A stretch of DNA of 64,000 bases from Carya illinoinensis. Lineage: Eukaryota; Streptophyta; Magnoliopsida; Fagales; Juglandaceae. Location of the stretch: NCBI RefSeq assembly GCF_018687715.1, contig NC_056766.1, positions 12,610,501 to 12,674,500 on the forward strand, read 5' to 3'. The translations under genes were made by a program, and so were the position numbers. Positions 11,338-22,118 of the stretch are shown here, piece by piece (the first letter of the stretch is position 1; each line of letters begins with the position of its first letter). The notes beneath the pieces were generated by a model. That model saw only the letters and a list, made by a program, of their open reading frames with translations, was not told the DNA's origin and searched no databases.

Positions 11338-13169
11338 TCGAGCTTGCCACTACTAAACTTATATGGTTATTGTGCATATATCCTTATATTTTCAGCCTGT
11401 AAAATATGTTTTGGAGCTTGGGATATTTTTAGGACAATCAAGCTTTTTGTGTATGAACTCCATGCTTTGACAGGTATGGATAGATAGAGCCAAGTAGAAA
11501 TTTTGAAAATGCCATTGTGAATTTGTCTGGAAAATGGACTGAACGAAAATGTTCACCTCCAAATCTATCTTCGTTTTTGTATTGCTTTTTTGGGTAAATT
11601 TTGGCTTTGCTACAGATTGTAGTGGACGGTTTTATATGCACATACGTACTTTATAATGCAAAGTAAGCACAACGCTGGGAACCCTTTTCAAATTCTCTCC
11701 AACGGGTTCCATATAACCCTCCACTTGCAATGAAGGCGTTCATGCTTTGAATGCATGACATTCACTTCTCTCTTTTGAACCGCATATAAATTCCCTAAGT
11801 ATTTATAACATCTCTTAAATACCTATATGTTTTATCCTTTAAATGCATGATAAATGTGAAGTGGTTTTCACGGACACTTTGATTTCGGCCTTTCCAAACT
11901 TTCACATTCAGACTTTGGTGAATCAAAAAGCATTGAGGACCAAATAGACGTACAATAACTTAAAATGCATAACCAAACATTGCCAACGGGTGAAATGCTA
12001 GACAACCAGCATGTATTCCAAGCATCCTCGTTCCCACATAAAGTACCTCCTCAAACAAGTCAATGAAAGCAACATGCATGACAAAGTATTCTCCTCGGCT
12101 GTCCAGCAAATTAAAACTTATGTGGATAAACTGCACCTATCCTTCGGGTGAACAACGGGAAATCATAAGGATGTATTTGTTAGTTGCTTCAAACACATTT
12201 TAAAGCCGGATCGAGTCTAGCATTTATTCGTATGCTATGTTAGAATAAAAGGCGTTCATTTAGGTACTGTAATCACTAAAGATTATAAATTTAGCATCCT
12301 ACTGAAACTTGAATGAAAAATAGTACTACCATGTAAGATAGATCATTAAATTGCATTACATCCATGGCAATACCTCTATTTTTTGAAATCAGGAAAATTT
12401 TTATTCTCATCTCATTCAGAACCTGTATATACAAACTCATATCATAGTATTTCTTTATTGCCACAAAGTAAGACTGTACTTCCATAAATGTATATATATG
12501 AAAGCTCTTCATCATTTGAGGAATACTTTGATGAAGTAACTAAAGCATTTATGATTAGTGGAAGTTCTAAAAACCTGGCAGCACAAAATATTATTGCAGT
12601 TACAATAACCTAAACCTTAAAAAAAAAAATTTAAACATCATGTCCCCTCCACCCATATACTCTCACGATTAAGACCTTGCAAGCATCCTCTACAACTTCT
12701 CCTATGCAATATACTGAAAATATAAAAACTCCTCCAACCTGGTTAACAACATGGCATCACAATACTATAGGAGGAAACCGGGCAAGCATCACCAACCAGC
12801 CCAACGCAACCTCGGACATCATTCAATAAGAAAACCAGCTTCAAATTTGCTATATGCTCAACAACATGATGCACCACCTTCTGCAACTATGGTATCTAAG
12901 TAAACTATGGATACTGCCATACATATAACTTAGTAGTATCTGGAAAAAACTGGAAAACACTGTAGGTTTACCATATGAAGGGAAATATCCTTTAAAACCT
13001 CACCTTCTTCTCAAGGAACAACACAGAAAATTAACATTAAATGCAAAGGTGTAATGTTTACCCGAGTGGGATTTATGGAATGAACTCAACAAAAGCATTG
13101 AGGAATTTATCATATTAGCTGTCTGTCACAGTAGTATTGTAATTGTTAAGACTGTACAATAACAATAAG
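11338..13169. other. Non-coding spacer
   Basis: No reading frame of recognisable family, no clear repeat and no RNA gene is seen here. It may include the 3' untranslated region of the GRF unit (+) and decayed 3' sequence of the convergent FRS unit (-). Confidence 0.4.
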
Positions 13170-13174
13170 AGGCA
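13170..13174. repeat. Target-site duplication AGGCA of solo LTR 1 (second copy 15501-15505)
   Basis: The same five bases lie directly outside both ends of the LTR. Five bases is the usual size for LTR retrotransposon integrases. Confidence 0.9.
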
Positions 13175-15500
13175 TGTGATGACCCGCTTTTGTGTGTATT
13201 TTCACTGAAGTGTTGTTTTTATTTTAATTAATATATTAATTTATTTATTTTAAATTAATGTGTTTTAAATTGGTTTTTGATTTATTTGATGTGTTTATTT
13301 TATTTAGTCGTTTTACGGTTTTTTTTAAAATCGTTTTCGGCGGATCAGTTTTAGTTTCCGGAGTGAGGACTGGACCTCATTTCTTTTCCCTCATCTTTTC
13401 TTTTTCTTTTCTCTTTTTCCTTTTTCTTTTTCCTTTTCCTTCTTTTTCTTTCTTTTTCTTTCTTTTCTTCTTCTTTCTTCTTCCTCCTCTCCCGCGTATG
13501 CACTTCAGCCCTTTTTCTCATTCCCGTCGCCGCTACTTTGACCGGCCAGTTCTCCGCCGTCCGGCCACCGTTTGGTGCGCCGTCACCACCATTCTCTTCC
13601 CCTTCCACCAGAGTTCATCCCCACCAATTTTCAGAGCCATCGGACCAGCCGTTAGCTTTCGAGAGCCGCCGGAAGTCGCTGCACCTGCTCTGTTTTTGCC
13701 CCTGTCGCCGGAATCTTTTTCAGCCCAGACCGCCGCCGTCCGGCCACCGTTTGGCTCGCCGCCGGTCTCGTTCGAACCCCCTCCCTCCGGCGCACCTTCC
13801 CACCAAATATCTCCCCCAATCGGCCGGCCGTTTGGCCGGAAAAGCCCTTTGAAGCCCCACGGTTTTTGGCTCGATCCGCCGCCGTCGCTCCACCTCCGGC
13901 CACCATTTCTTCACCACTTCATCACCGGTCCCTTGCCGTCCTAACCCACCTATTTCCGGCCTCCAACGACCACCGGAACAGCCCCTACGAGCTTGCTTTC
14001 CGATTTGAGTTTTCCGGCCTATTTCCGGCGTTTTCGCCGCCACCCACGGCCAACCACCACTTCCAATAGCTTCATAATCATCCTTAGGCCATTCCCTATC
14101 AATCCTAAGCCCTGGTTTGTCCCCGTTCAAAAATGGGTAATTTATTACCCACGGACACAGTGTAAATTACACTGTTACGTTGCTTTTCCTCCGCCGTTTG
14201 CAACGCCGCGAGCTTTCTAAAAATACCGTATAGCGCTGTAAGTATTTTCCAAACCCTATTTTCAGATTTTAATATATATTGCTCATTCAATTAATTATTG
14301 TTGTTGGTTGTTGATTCCGGACTGAGTCCGAGGAGTTTCGGGGGTCGGATGAATGGAGTACGGAGTTGTCTGTTTTATTGATTTATGTTGGTTGGTTATT
14401 TTATTATGCATTGATATGGCATTTCATGGTGCATGCACGTGTGTTTGTGGGTTTTGCGTGAAAAGCCTGTGTATTGGCGTGAGTGGTTTTGCGGGTGCGT
14501 GTGTATCACGAGCCCAAGCCGGGATGGGTTATTATCTCGGTGGAGCTCCTCTGGTCACTCGGGAGCGGAATAAACTGAGTGATGTCCCCTGAGTTGTCGA
14601 GAGAGATGACGGGAGCGGGGCTAGGGGATGCTTGGCTACGAACGCGCCGGGCGCGGAACCGGGCATCGCCCTACTCACCGACTCCGTGGCCCTTCGCTGG
14701 CGAGGGCTAGAGGATGCTTGGCTACGCACGCGCGGGGCGCGGAACTGGGCATCGCTTGTTAGGTGTCACATGCGTGGTGGTACTCTGCGGTGTGACACTG
14801 GAGCCAGGGTGTGCGGATGACCCCTAGGGGAGGTCATGGTGCATACGGTTAAAATTGGATAATGGTTTGTGAGGCCAAATGGGACTTTTGGCGTGGGCCA
14901 GATGGACTTCTGGCGAGATATTGGGCCAGATGGACTTCTGGCGAGATATTGGGCCAAATGGACTTTTGGCGGCCAAATGTGACTTTTGGCGTGTTTTTCG
15001 GAAAGGATATGTTTTTGGGTCAAATGAGATTTTTGGCGTGTGTGGAAAATTGTGTTTTATGGGCTTTGTGCATTGGGCATGTTTCATGCATATTGTTTGA
15101 GTTCTATGTGTTTTTATGTGGTAGTGTTTGGGTTTTACTTACCTGCAGAACCATTTTTGGGTTCCGTAGCTTTTGGTGCAGGTTTGGAGGATGAGGAGGA
15201 GGAGGCTGAGCTCGAGGATGCGGCTCCGCCGGGTTGCTGATGTTATGCTTTTCTTTATGGTTTTAAAACTGTATTTGTGTTTTGTAATATTTTATTTATG
15301 TATGCTTTAAACAGCTTGTATTATGTTAAGAAAAATTCTGGTACTTAGTTATGACTTTCGTTATCCGCTGCGTGTTTCTCGTGCACATTTGTTGCCTTTG
15401 CACACACTTGCCACCCGTCGATAGGATGGTGATCCGGGTTGTCACCATCCGGACGTCTCGAATTCCCCGTGTTCGGGCGTGGGGATTTGGGGGCGTCACA
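13175..15500 (+). mobile_element. Solo LTR (2326 bp) of a large-LTR Ty3/gypsy-type element
   Basis: The element starts TGTGATGACCCGC and ends GGGGGCGTCACA, with TG...CA ends and TGTGA/TCACA terminal inverted bases. It is flanked by a perfect 5-bp duplication AGGCA (13170-13174 and 15501-15505). No PBS, PPT or pol lies beside it, so it is a solo LTR left by LTR-LTR recombination. A second copy lies at 57407-59575. The long proline/serine-rich frames inside (13258-14130) come from pyrimidine runs and GC-rich LTR sequence and are not called as genes. Bases 14880-15010 carry about five copies of a GGCCAAATGGACTTTTGGCG-type unit, against two in the other copy. Confidence 0.93.
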
Positions 15501-15861
15501 AGGCATTCCCTATCATTATATAAATGCTAGTCATGTCCCCTCCACTTCATATACAAGAAGGGTTACAACACCTATTCTCCACTCCCTATACATATCCATT
15601 TACTCGAGGTATTGGGATGTTTGTCAAAGTATACTTATCAATATTGACATGATGCATTTACAAAGGTCACTATACAATATCCCCCAACATATCAGGTTGC
15701 ATTCAGCTCTACAGAAAATACCTCTATTGACAGGATCTGTACAAATTGTTGACAGTTGATCCGGATCAAAAAGCGACCCATTTCCAAAAACTGCAATAAA
15801 TGACCAACAAGTCCAAATTAGCACGCAAAGAAAAACTTAGATCAAGGAACAATAACAGAAC

Positions 15862-18735
15862 ATTGTCATATTGATCGACAAATTCTTTTAACGTCGTGCC
15901 GGAATGTACATATCCGTTGAAGAAGGCGTTCATGCTTTCAGACCGCTGGGTAGTGCTCATACCAGCCCAAAATACACCTTTCAGAAAAATCGGTACCCAA
16001 AAAGACCTCTCTGTGTACAACCCCTCCAACCATGCATTTCCCATTAGGCCATACTATTGTATTAGTTGCTGCCACTTCTGCTCAAATTCATCACAAGTCT
16101 GTGTATCATAGACTGCATTCAGAATCGCAGCCTTCAACCCTGTGTCGTAATCACAGTGGGATCCCAATTTCTTTGGCAATTTTCGCATTATATGCCAGAG
16201 ACAGTATCTATGCCTTGTTTGCAGGAATACAATGCCAATGGCATTCTTCATTGCCCGGTCTTGGTCTGTTATGATGGCTCGGGGTGCCCGTCCATTCATG
16301 CATTCTAGCCATGCTTCAAACAACCAAACAAACGTACTTGTATCCTCGCTTGAAATTAACCCTGCCCCTAGGAGTATGGACTGTCCATGATGGTTGACAC
16401 CAACAAAGGGAGCGAACGGCATTCTGTATCTATTTGTTAGGTACGTTGTATCGAAAGTTATAACATCCCCAAAAACCTGGTATACTGCTCGACTTCGTGT
16501 GTCAGCCCAAAACACATTTCTCACTCTAAACTCATCATCCACATCCATCACGGACACAAACCCATCATTCATTTTCCTCATTCTCTTAAAGTAGTCATTT
16601 AGGGCTTCACCACCCCCTTTACCCATTCTTAAATATCTGGCTTTGTCGATATAATTCCTGCAATCTTTTTCCTGGAACTCCAAATTCTCAAACCCCCCAG
16701 CTTCATTCACAAGTGCTTGGAAATTTTTATTCATCCGAATACCCGCTCTGCCATTCAAATCGAGCATCCTCTGACTGTATTCATCTAAAACTTTGTGAGA
16801 TCTAAAGAATCTAGATTTCTTTGGGCTAACAGTACTATGGTTGTGAAGCAGCTCTACAGTGGTCAACACCCATTCCCCATTCACAAACCGAGCATTTACT
16901 TTTGCCTTACAATCGGTTTTTGTCGTTGGTCGGGGCTTAGCTAAATTACTATAGCTAGGATAATACCTTCCCCCACGTGCACATCCAATCGTCACATACT
17001 TGGCATTCCCATCTAGATCTCTCTTTGTCCGTTTGATAATAACACCAAAACCCTCTTGTTTGGCATATCGTTTGTAATACAGCAAAACCTCTTTTTCGTT
17101 TGGAAATTTCATACCAGCTGTTGGAGGGTCATCTTTATCATCATCATTGCAAGATAGATCATTCATCCCCTCCGCATCTGGTGATATATTTATGTCCGTT
17201 TCAGTTTCTGAAAATCCAAATTCAAACCAATATTAGCTTCTCACAATATGGCATGGGATGTTAATCAGTATATGACTAAACGTGTACCTCCAACATTCAT
17301 TTCAGTTGCGCAATGTGGGTAGGGGGTACTTGGTCCGGATGGTGGCATTGTTGAATGCTGTATTTTCCTTACTAACCTTAATCAGTAAGGAAAATACGGA
17401 GGTCGAAACAAAAACCAAGAAAATAGACTGAAGTGAACTACCTGAGTTGTATTGTCACCTCGTCTTTGCTCATCAGGATTACTAGATGTAGGGGATGGCA
17501 TGGTTGGTCCAAAGGGTGGCAATGAGGAATAATGCAGTTACCCACAAAGTTGCACTGTGTTAGAATAACTGAAACCCACGCACCCACTAGTATAAACAAA
17601 AATTTCCTTCATGGGAAATATAGAGTTACAGAAAATAACTCTGTGACCTACATGATCATCTTCAGATCGTCAGAACTCCTCAAGATTACTCAACGCAGGG
17701 GATGCCAACGGAGGTCCAAAGGTTGGTTTTGCAAAAGGGGGTGGCATCGCAACATACTGCAGTTACCGCATGACAGTGTTAATATATCAAACACACGCAC
17801 ACAGTATAAATAAATAAAGAAGATGATCAATGGAAGTTCTAAAAAATATTAAATGTGAGATTAAGGTTAACTACCTGGGTGGTTTGGCCTTCACCTCGGC
17901 TGAACTCCTCCAGATTAGTCGACGAAGGGGATGGCAATGAAGGGACAAATGGTGGCATTGCGAAGGGGGGTGGCATTGCCACATACTGCAGTTACCCACC
18001 CCACTGTGTTAGAAATGCCATAACCCGCACACAAACCATAAATTAAAAATCAAAACATAATTAATTAAATTCAAAAAAATATTAAAGATGAGATTGAGGT
18101 GAACTACCTGCATGGTATGTTCACCTCGGCTGACCTCCTCCGGATTACTCGACGGAGGGGATGGCATCATTGGTCCAAAGGGTCGCATTGGGACATACTG
18201 CACGAACTCGGACTATGTTAGAATAACTCAAACCCACGCACGCACGATAAAAAAAATATTAAAATTAAAATGGTTGCAAGATCCGAATGAAGCCTCAAAC
18301 CTGGTTTGTATCTTCAGCTCGACCCAACTCCTTCGGATTACTCACCATTGAGGATGCCATGTTTGGTCCAAAGGGTGGCATTGCGACATACTGCAGTTAC
18401 CAACCCACTGGGTTAGAATAACTCAAACCCATGCAACAAAATAATATATATAAATATATATATAGAAAAGGTAAAATAACTTTACCTGGCTACCCCAAGC
18501 ATATGGATATGGAATTGGAAATGTATTAGAAGGCATCATATATGGCGGATTATATGGATTTACAGTACCATAGTATCCCTATAACATACAAAAAAGTGCC
18601 TTTAATGGATTAAGTAAATTTTACAAGAAAATATTTGACAACACAATAGAATCAAATAACCAGTGTGTATCCTACATGGGTCGTAGAAGTCGACGTAGAT
18701 GGCCTGGGTGGCCTTCCATCTTCCTCTTTGCCCAT
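15862..18735 (-). CDS. FAR1-RELATED SEQUENCE (FRS)-like gene with amplified proline-rich exons, interrupted by stops
   Basis: Exons on the minus strand: 18735-18661 (MGKEEDGRPPRPSTSTSTTH), 18578-18486 (GYYGTVNPYNPPYMMPSNTF), five homologous small exons (18390-18301, 18197-18108, 17985-17875, 17756-17652, 17531-17442), 17357-17288, then 17207 to about 15862. All joins are phase 0 except the last (phase 1), which runs in frame into the main exon. That exon holds the FAR1 DNA-binding domain (YYKRYAKQEGFGV, DCKAKVNARFVNGEW, ELLHNH) and the MULE transposase core (VITFDTTYLTNRY, AIITDQDRAMKNAI, YCLWHI, and STTQRSESMNAFF after the stop). FRS proteins are nuclear transcription regulators derived from Mutator-like transposases. 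Breaks: TAG at 16054-16056 inside the core, TGA at 17670-17672 in the fourth repeat exon, a lost acceptor before 17531, and no SWIM zinc finger downstream. It may be a recent pseudogene or one rescued in part by exon skipping. Confidence 0.8.
17442..18390 (-). repeat. Tandem exon array: five proline-rich exon units
   Basis: Five units of exon (90-111 bp) plus intron (about 95-122 bp) are arranged head to tail. The translated units follow YVAMPPFGPxMPSPxSSNPE and then E.x.RGE.TxQ, for example YVPMRPFGPMMPSPPSSNPE at 18197 and YVAMPPPFAMPPFVPSLPSP at 17985. Each begins right after an AG acceptor (except the unit at 17531) and ends in CAG|GT or similar. All are phase 0 at both sides. The units at 17985 and 17756 carry an extra internal MPPF-type duplication. 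The exon at 17357-17288 (HSTMPPSGPSTPYP) looks like a more diverged sixth member. Confidence 0.8.
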
Positions 18736-18739
18736 CACA

Positions 18740-19183
18740 ATTGTTGGACTAAGTATTGGGAACAAGAATAATGCATCAACATAAGAAATCCCTCAACCAC
18801 CACATTACCCTAATCAAGCAACTGCAACATGCATTCAAAATATAATGTCAGAAAAATTATATTTTTCCACGAAAAATGCTAAATAACCCTGATAATCAAT
18901 CCTCATAACCTAATTAGGCATACTCCAAGTACAGAAAAGAAACACCCCTAATTAGATGTTCAAGAGCTTGCCAAAAACTGCCCAAAAACCTCATTACAAG
19001 TAGTACAATTCAAGACTAAAAAGGCCAGTTGTAAATGCGATAAGCAAGCTAACGGATATCCAATGCAGGATTTTTGGCAAGTAAAACAGGTTCTATGTGC
19101 CATCTTTAACCACGAAAGTCAGATTAATTGGAGGCCCACTGTGTATTATGGACATGGTTTTGTCCTCTTTATTTTTGTTCATT

Positions 19184-19222
<39 letters not shown>

Positions 19223-20014
19223 AAGAAGAAGAAGAATTGGAAGAAGAAGAGGCTGTAAATGAGTTGGGGAAATTATCATATAGATGGGGTCATGGGTTTT
19301 TGATTTCCCTCTCAAAAGACCTAAACTAAGTCAGTCATTGCCTCCTTCTGATTATGAATAACAAAATTTAAACAAGAAGCAAGGAAAATCATGCTAATCA
19401 GGTGGGGCCTCCATTCAATATACAATTTGTTATTACCCTCCATTCCAATCTCATGCATCAACAAACACAAAAGCAGCATCATGATTATCACAATATCAAA
19501 TTCATTTCATAAAAACCCAAATGATCCATGCTGACATTCACCTCTCAGGTGAAAAATAAAATCACAAACTGATTTGGTTAAACTAAACAACACCTACTTC
19601 GGCATACAGCTAGGTACATACTCACCTACAATTTCTAAACCACAATTCTTCAAATGAGCCTCCACAATCCGACTTAAAGGCCATGTCCAATTCTATTCTA
19701 CACATTTATAGAAGGAAATATATCGAAATGCCCCAGATTGTTAACCAAAACATCATAGGTAAATGCCATGCACCTTCAAACAGTAAGGGAATCACCAAAA
19801 CCCTATAAACACGAAGCAAACCCACAAACAATTATAAGCAACATATCAAAAAAATTTGTATTCCTTCACTTTAACACCACAACATCCACCTCTTCGACAG
19901 ACCCAAATATTTACATCCAACATATATAATATTCTGCTTTAATACTAAACGTAATAACAGAAGCTTCAAGAAAAGGAAAAATTTTTCCTACATATATTGA
20001 CTTAATCGACGCTC
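18740..20014. other. Non-coding stretch, candidate leader intron of the FRS-like gene
   Basis: No coding sequence is recognised. It contains a CA microsatellite (about 19188-19218) followed by an AGA/GAA-rich run. If the leader model of the FRS-like gene is right, this is its first intron. Confidence 0.35.
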
Positions 20015-20480
20015 GAGGAGGGACTTACGCTCAAAGAGGCACTTACGGAACTATTCCAGCCGGAGCTTGGTGATTACCACCAACGGATTGCTGCAGACGT
20101 TGATAGTGGACCCGATTCCCTTCTCTTGGATGTTCCGCTCGGTTTGTGCCGCTCGACTTCCGGCGACAGACGTGGACCACCCACCGCAACCGGGGTTCTG
20201 CAATAACTCAAACCTAGCTGATCGACCCAACACCGTGCCGGAATGATGGACCTACACGGTGCCACAGTGCTGCAACAACCCCCTTTCCGAAGTATTTTCC
20301 ACCTGCGGTGCGCCAGCGCCGGCCAACGTTTGAGTTCAGGGAAAACGACCCGGGGGGGGGGTAGGGGAAAGCAGGACGCGGGAGAATGAAGCACAAATGA
20401 AGAACGCGGGGGGGTATGGAATTGAAATTCACCTCCTGAACAAAACGCCGCGTTTTCCCTAAAAAAAAAAAAAAAATTAT
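20015..20480 (-). promoter_or_regulatory. GC-rich block, possible 5' exon/promoter of the FRS-like gene
   Basis: This is a sharply GC-richer, CpG-containing block in AT-rich surroundings. Read on the minus strand it ends with two strong donor-like sites (CC|GTAAGTG and GC|GTAAGTCC, near 20050 and 20028). A matching acceptor (ATACTTAG|TCC) lies just before the ATG at 18735. A 5' leader exon plus a 1.3 kb leader intron is therefore plausible. The 158-codon frame here has no family resemblance. A 16-base A run at 20461-20476 borders it. Confidence 0.35.
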
Positions 20481-21129
20481 TGCCACGTAGGCGGAGTGGG
20501 GAGGTTGCGTGAACAGTAGGTCCTTGTATAGAAGAACTCAAAAAAATCACATCACCAAATAGATGTCGCGTCGCGTCGGTTTACTGTTTAACCGTCACAA
20601 AATATATCAGTTAGGTTTATGGTTTTTTAAAGTAATTGTTAGTGCAATCAATTGATCGGATCGTTTTGAATGGTCTACTGTACTGAGTCCCAGAAATAGG
20701 AAGATACACTTGACATTTGATTGTCGTAATTGATCAGGCACTACTGGTAATCGAAGAACTCCCATCCCATGCACGTTCTTTGCATTCTTAGATAAAGATA
20801 TTTGGGTAAAAGTCACGTCTTGCTCTCGCTCTCGCTCGCGCCCTTTACATGATTTTAAAGGTATGAGCTTAGTCCAACTCGATCGGAAAAGAAAATGTGG
20901 GCATCATTTGGAACACTTTGTTTGACTTCCCAAGACTGCAAACATGCTGAACTACTACTTCCCCACAAAATAAATGAAGGCTAAAAGTAGTAGTAGTTTG
21001 GGACGTAAAGCAAAAGGGGTGTAGGAGACGTTGTAACGTGAAGAACTAATAAGGATTAGCATGCATTAATCATATCTGTTACAAATTCAGAACACACCAA
21101 AAGCACCCGATCTTAATCTCCTTTTAATA

Positions 21130-21175
21130 CACCTAATCTTGGTATATAAATAGACCTAAGATTCATCCTCATTGC
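21130..21175 (+). promoter_or_regulatory. TATA box of the small secreted protein gene
   Basis: GGTATATAAATAGACC at 21141-21156 is a strong plant TATA element, about 75 bp before the chosen ATG at 21220. It predicts a transcription start near 21170-21180. Confidence 0.6.
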
Positions 21176-21219
21176 ATGCTCAATATTATATCTCGATAAG
21201 CTGGAAAAACAATAAAAAA

Positions 21220-21732
21220 ATGGCAATTCAAACCCTAATTCTAGCTACGCTTTTACTTCTTGCAATGGATCATGCACATGCAGACAACTCCTCCCAGCTC
21301 GGTCCAAACAGCAGCAACAACAGCTTTGGTAATCTCTCAGATCGTGATGTCACGACCTTAAGCATCGAAGAGGTCCGTTCTGTCAGAAAATTCATCCAGT
21401 TAGTTCCGAAGCTCAAGAGTGTTCGGGTATTCGCCTCTTTTAATGATGACCTGAAGAAATGCGAGGAGGGTTTGATTGATGGCTTAACAACCCTAGCTAT
21501 AACACTCGAGGGTTTGAGCATGATGAGTACTACTGACCCTACGAAGAGACATGCAACGACTGCACATTCCTTGAGGGATATAGAGAATCAGATCATGAAT
21601 TTCAACAACTTCTGCCACTCTGCACTGAGTGATGAAGACGATCTTATAATGCAGCTGCTTGACAAGAAACTTGATAATCTTTATTTGCTCATAAATAATT
21701 TGGCATCTCGTGTTCCTGATCCATTCAATTGA
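21220..21732 (+). CDS. Small secreted protein, possible plant invertase/PMEI-like fold, 170 aa
   Basis: The start at 21220 (MAIQTLILATLLLLAMDHAHA) gives a clear signal peptide with cleavage near residue 21. The in-frame ATG at 21172 is only about 30 bp after the TATA box (TATATAAA, 21143), so it would lie at the cap site and is not preferred. The mature part is helical, with two cysteines in the pattern FNDDLKKCEEGL...FCHSALSDEDD and a tail LDNLYLLINNLAS. That spacing resembles the second cysteine pair and last helices of invertase/pectin-methylesterase inhibitors, but the usual N-terminal cysteine pair is missing. It would act in the apoplast. Family assignment is tentative; that it is a real secreted-protein gene is more secure. 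An N-glycosylation-like NSS/NNS cluster follows the signal peptide. Confidence 0.6.
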   Translation: MAIQTLILATLLLLAMDHAHADNSSQLGPNSSNNSFGNLSDRDVTTLSIEEVRSVRKFIQLVPKLKSVRVFASFNDDLKKCEEGLIDGLTTLAITLEGLSMMSTTDPTKRHATTAHSLRDIENQIMNFNNFCHSALSDEDDLIMQLLDKKLDNLYLLINNLASRVPDPFN

Positions 21733-21969
21733 TCAAATCCATGCATTTATCCCAAACAATCAAAGAATTGAAGATGAAACAAGTTAAGAAACTTGTTCAA
21801 GTTAATAAACAAGTTAATTATTTATACCCTGATATGTTACAGTACGGAATATTTAACATGCAATATTAAATATTGGATTAAGTCACGGCCTTATGTGTTT
21901 ATTAATTACTGTATTTTTCTCTAAATTAAACTATTTAATTTAAGTGAAATTGAGTGTATCTTGATCCTA

Positions 21970-22118
21970 CAATTGAAGCTCTTTTGCATCCTTTGTGATG
22001 GGTGTTTTGCGTCCACTCTGCGGAATTCCTTTTTTCTTTGCAAATGATTTTTTGCAGTGTTTTTTAGACTCTTTGCAGCGACGAAGGATCACCACAAAAA
22101 GTTATTTTTCTTGTAGTG
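21970..22118. mobile_element. CACTA-type terminus or MITE remnant
   Basis: It ends TTTTTCTTGTAGTG at 22118, the reverse complement of a CACTACAAGAAAA terminus, and contains TTTGCAGCGACGAAGG just inside, as CACTA subterminal sequence often does. A left end may be the degraded CCTACAATTG near 21974. No transposase is present. Confidence 0.35.

Noticed and set aside
11680..11780. A 17-bp match (GAAGGCGTTCATGCTTT) to the FRS coding region at about 15919
   Set aside because: One match of this length between two places in 64 kb can occur by chance, and the flanking translation does not follow the MULE domain.
13258..14130. Long proline/serine-rich frames on both strands (up to 228 codons)
   Set aside because: They lie wholly inside a solo LTR with exact ends and target duplication, come from pyrimidine-rich and GC-rich LTR sequence, and recur in altered form in the second solo LTR.
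20074..20550. 158-codon minus-strand frame in the GC-rich block
   Set aside because: No recognisable domain. GC-rich DNA yields long chance frames, and it is better explained as leader or promoter sequence.
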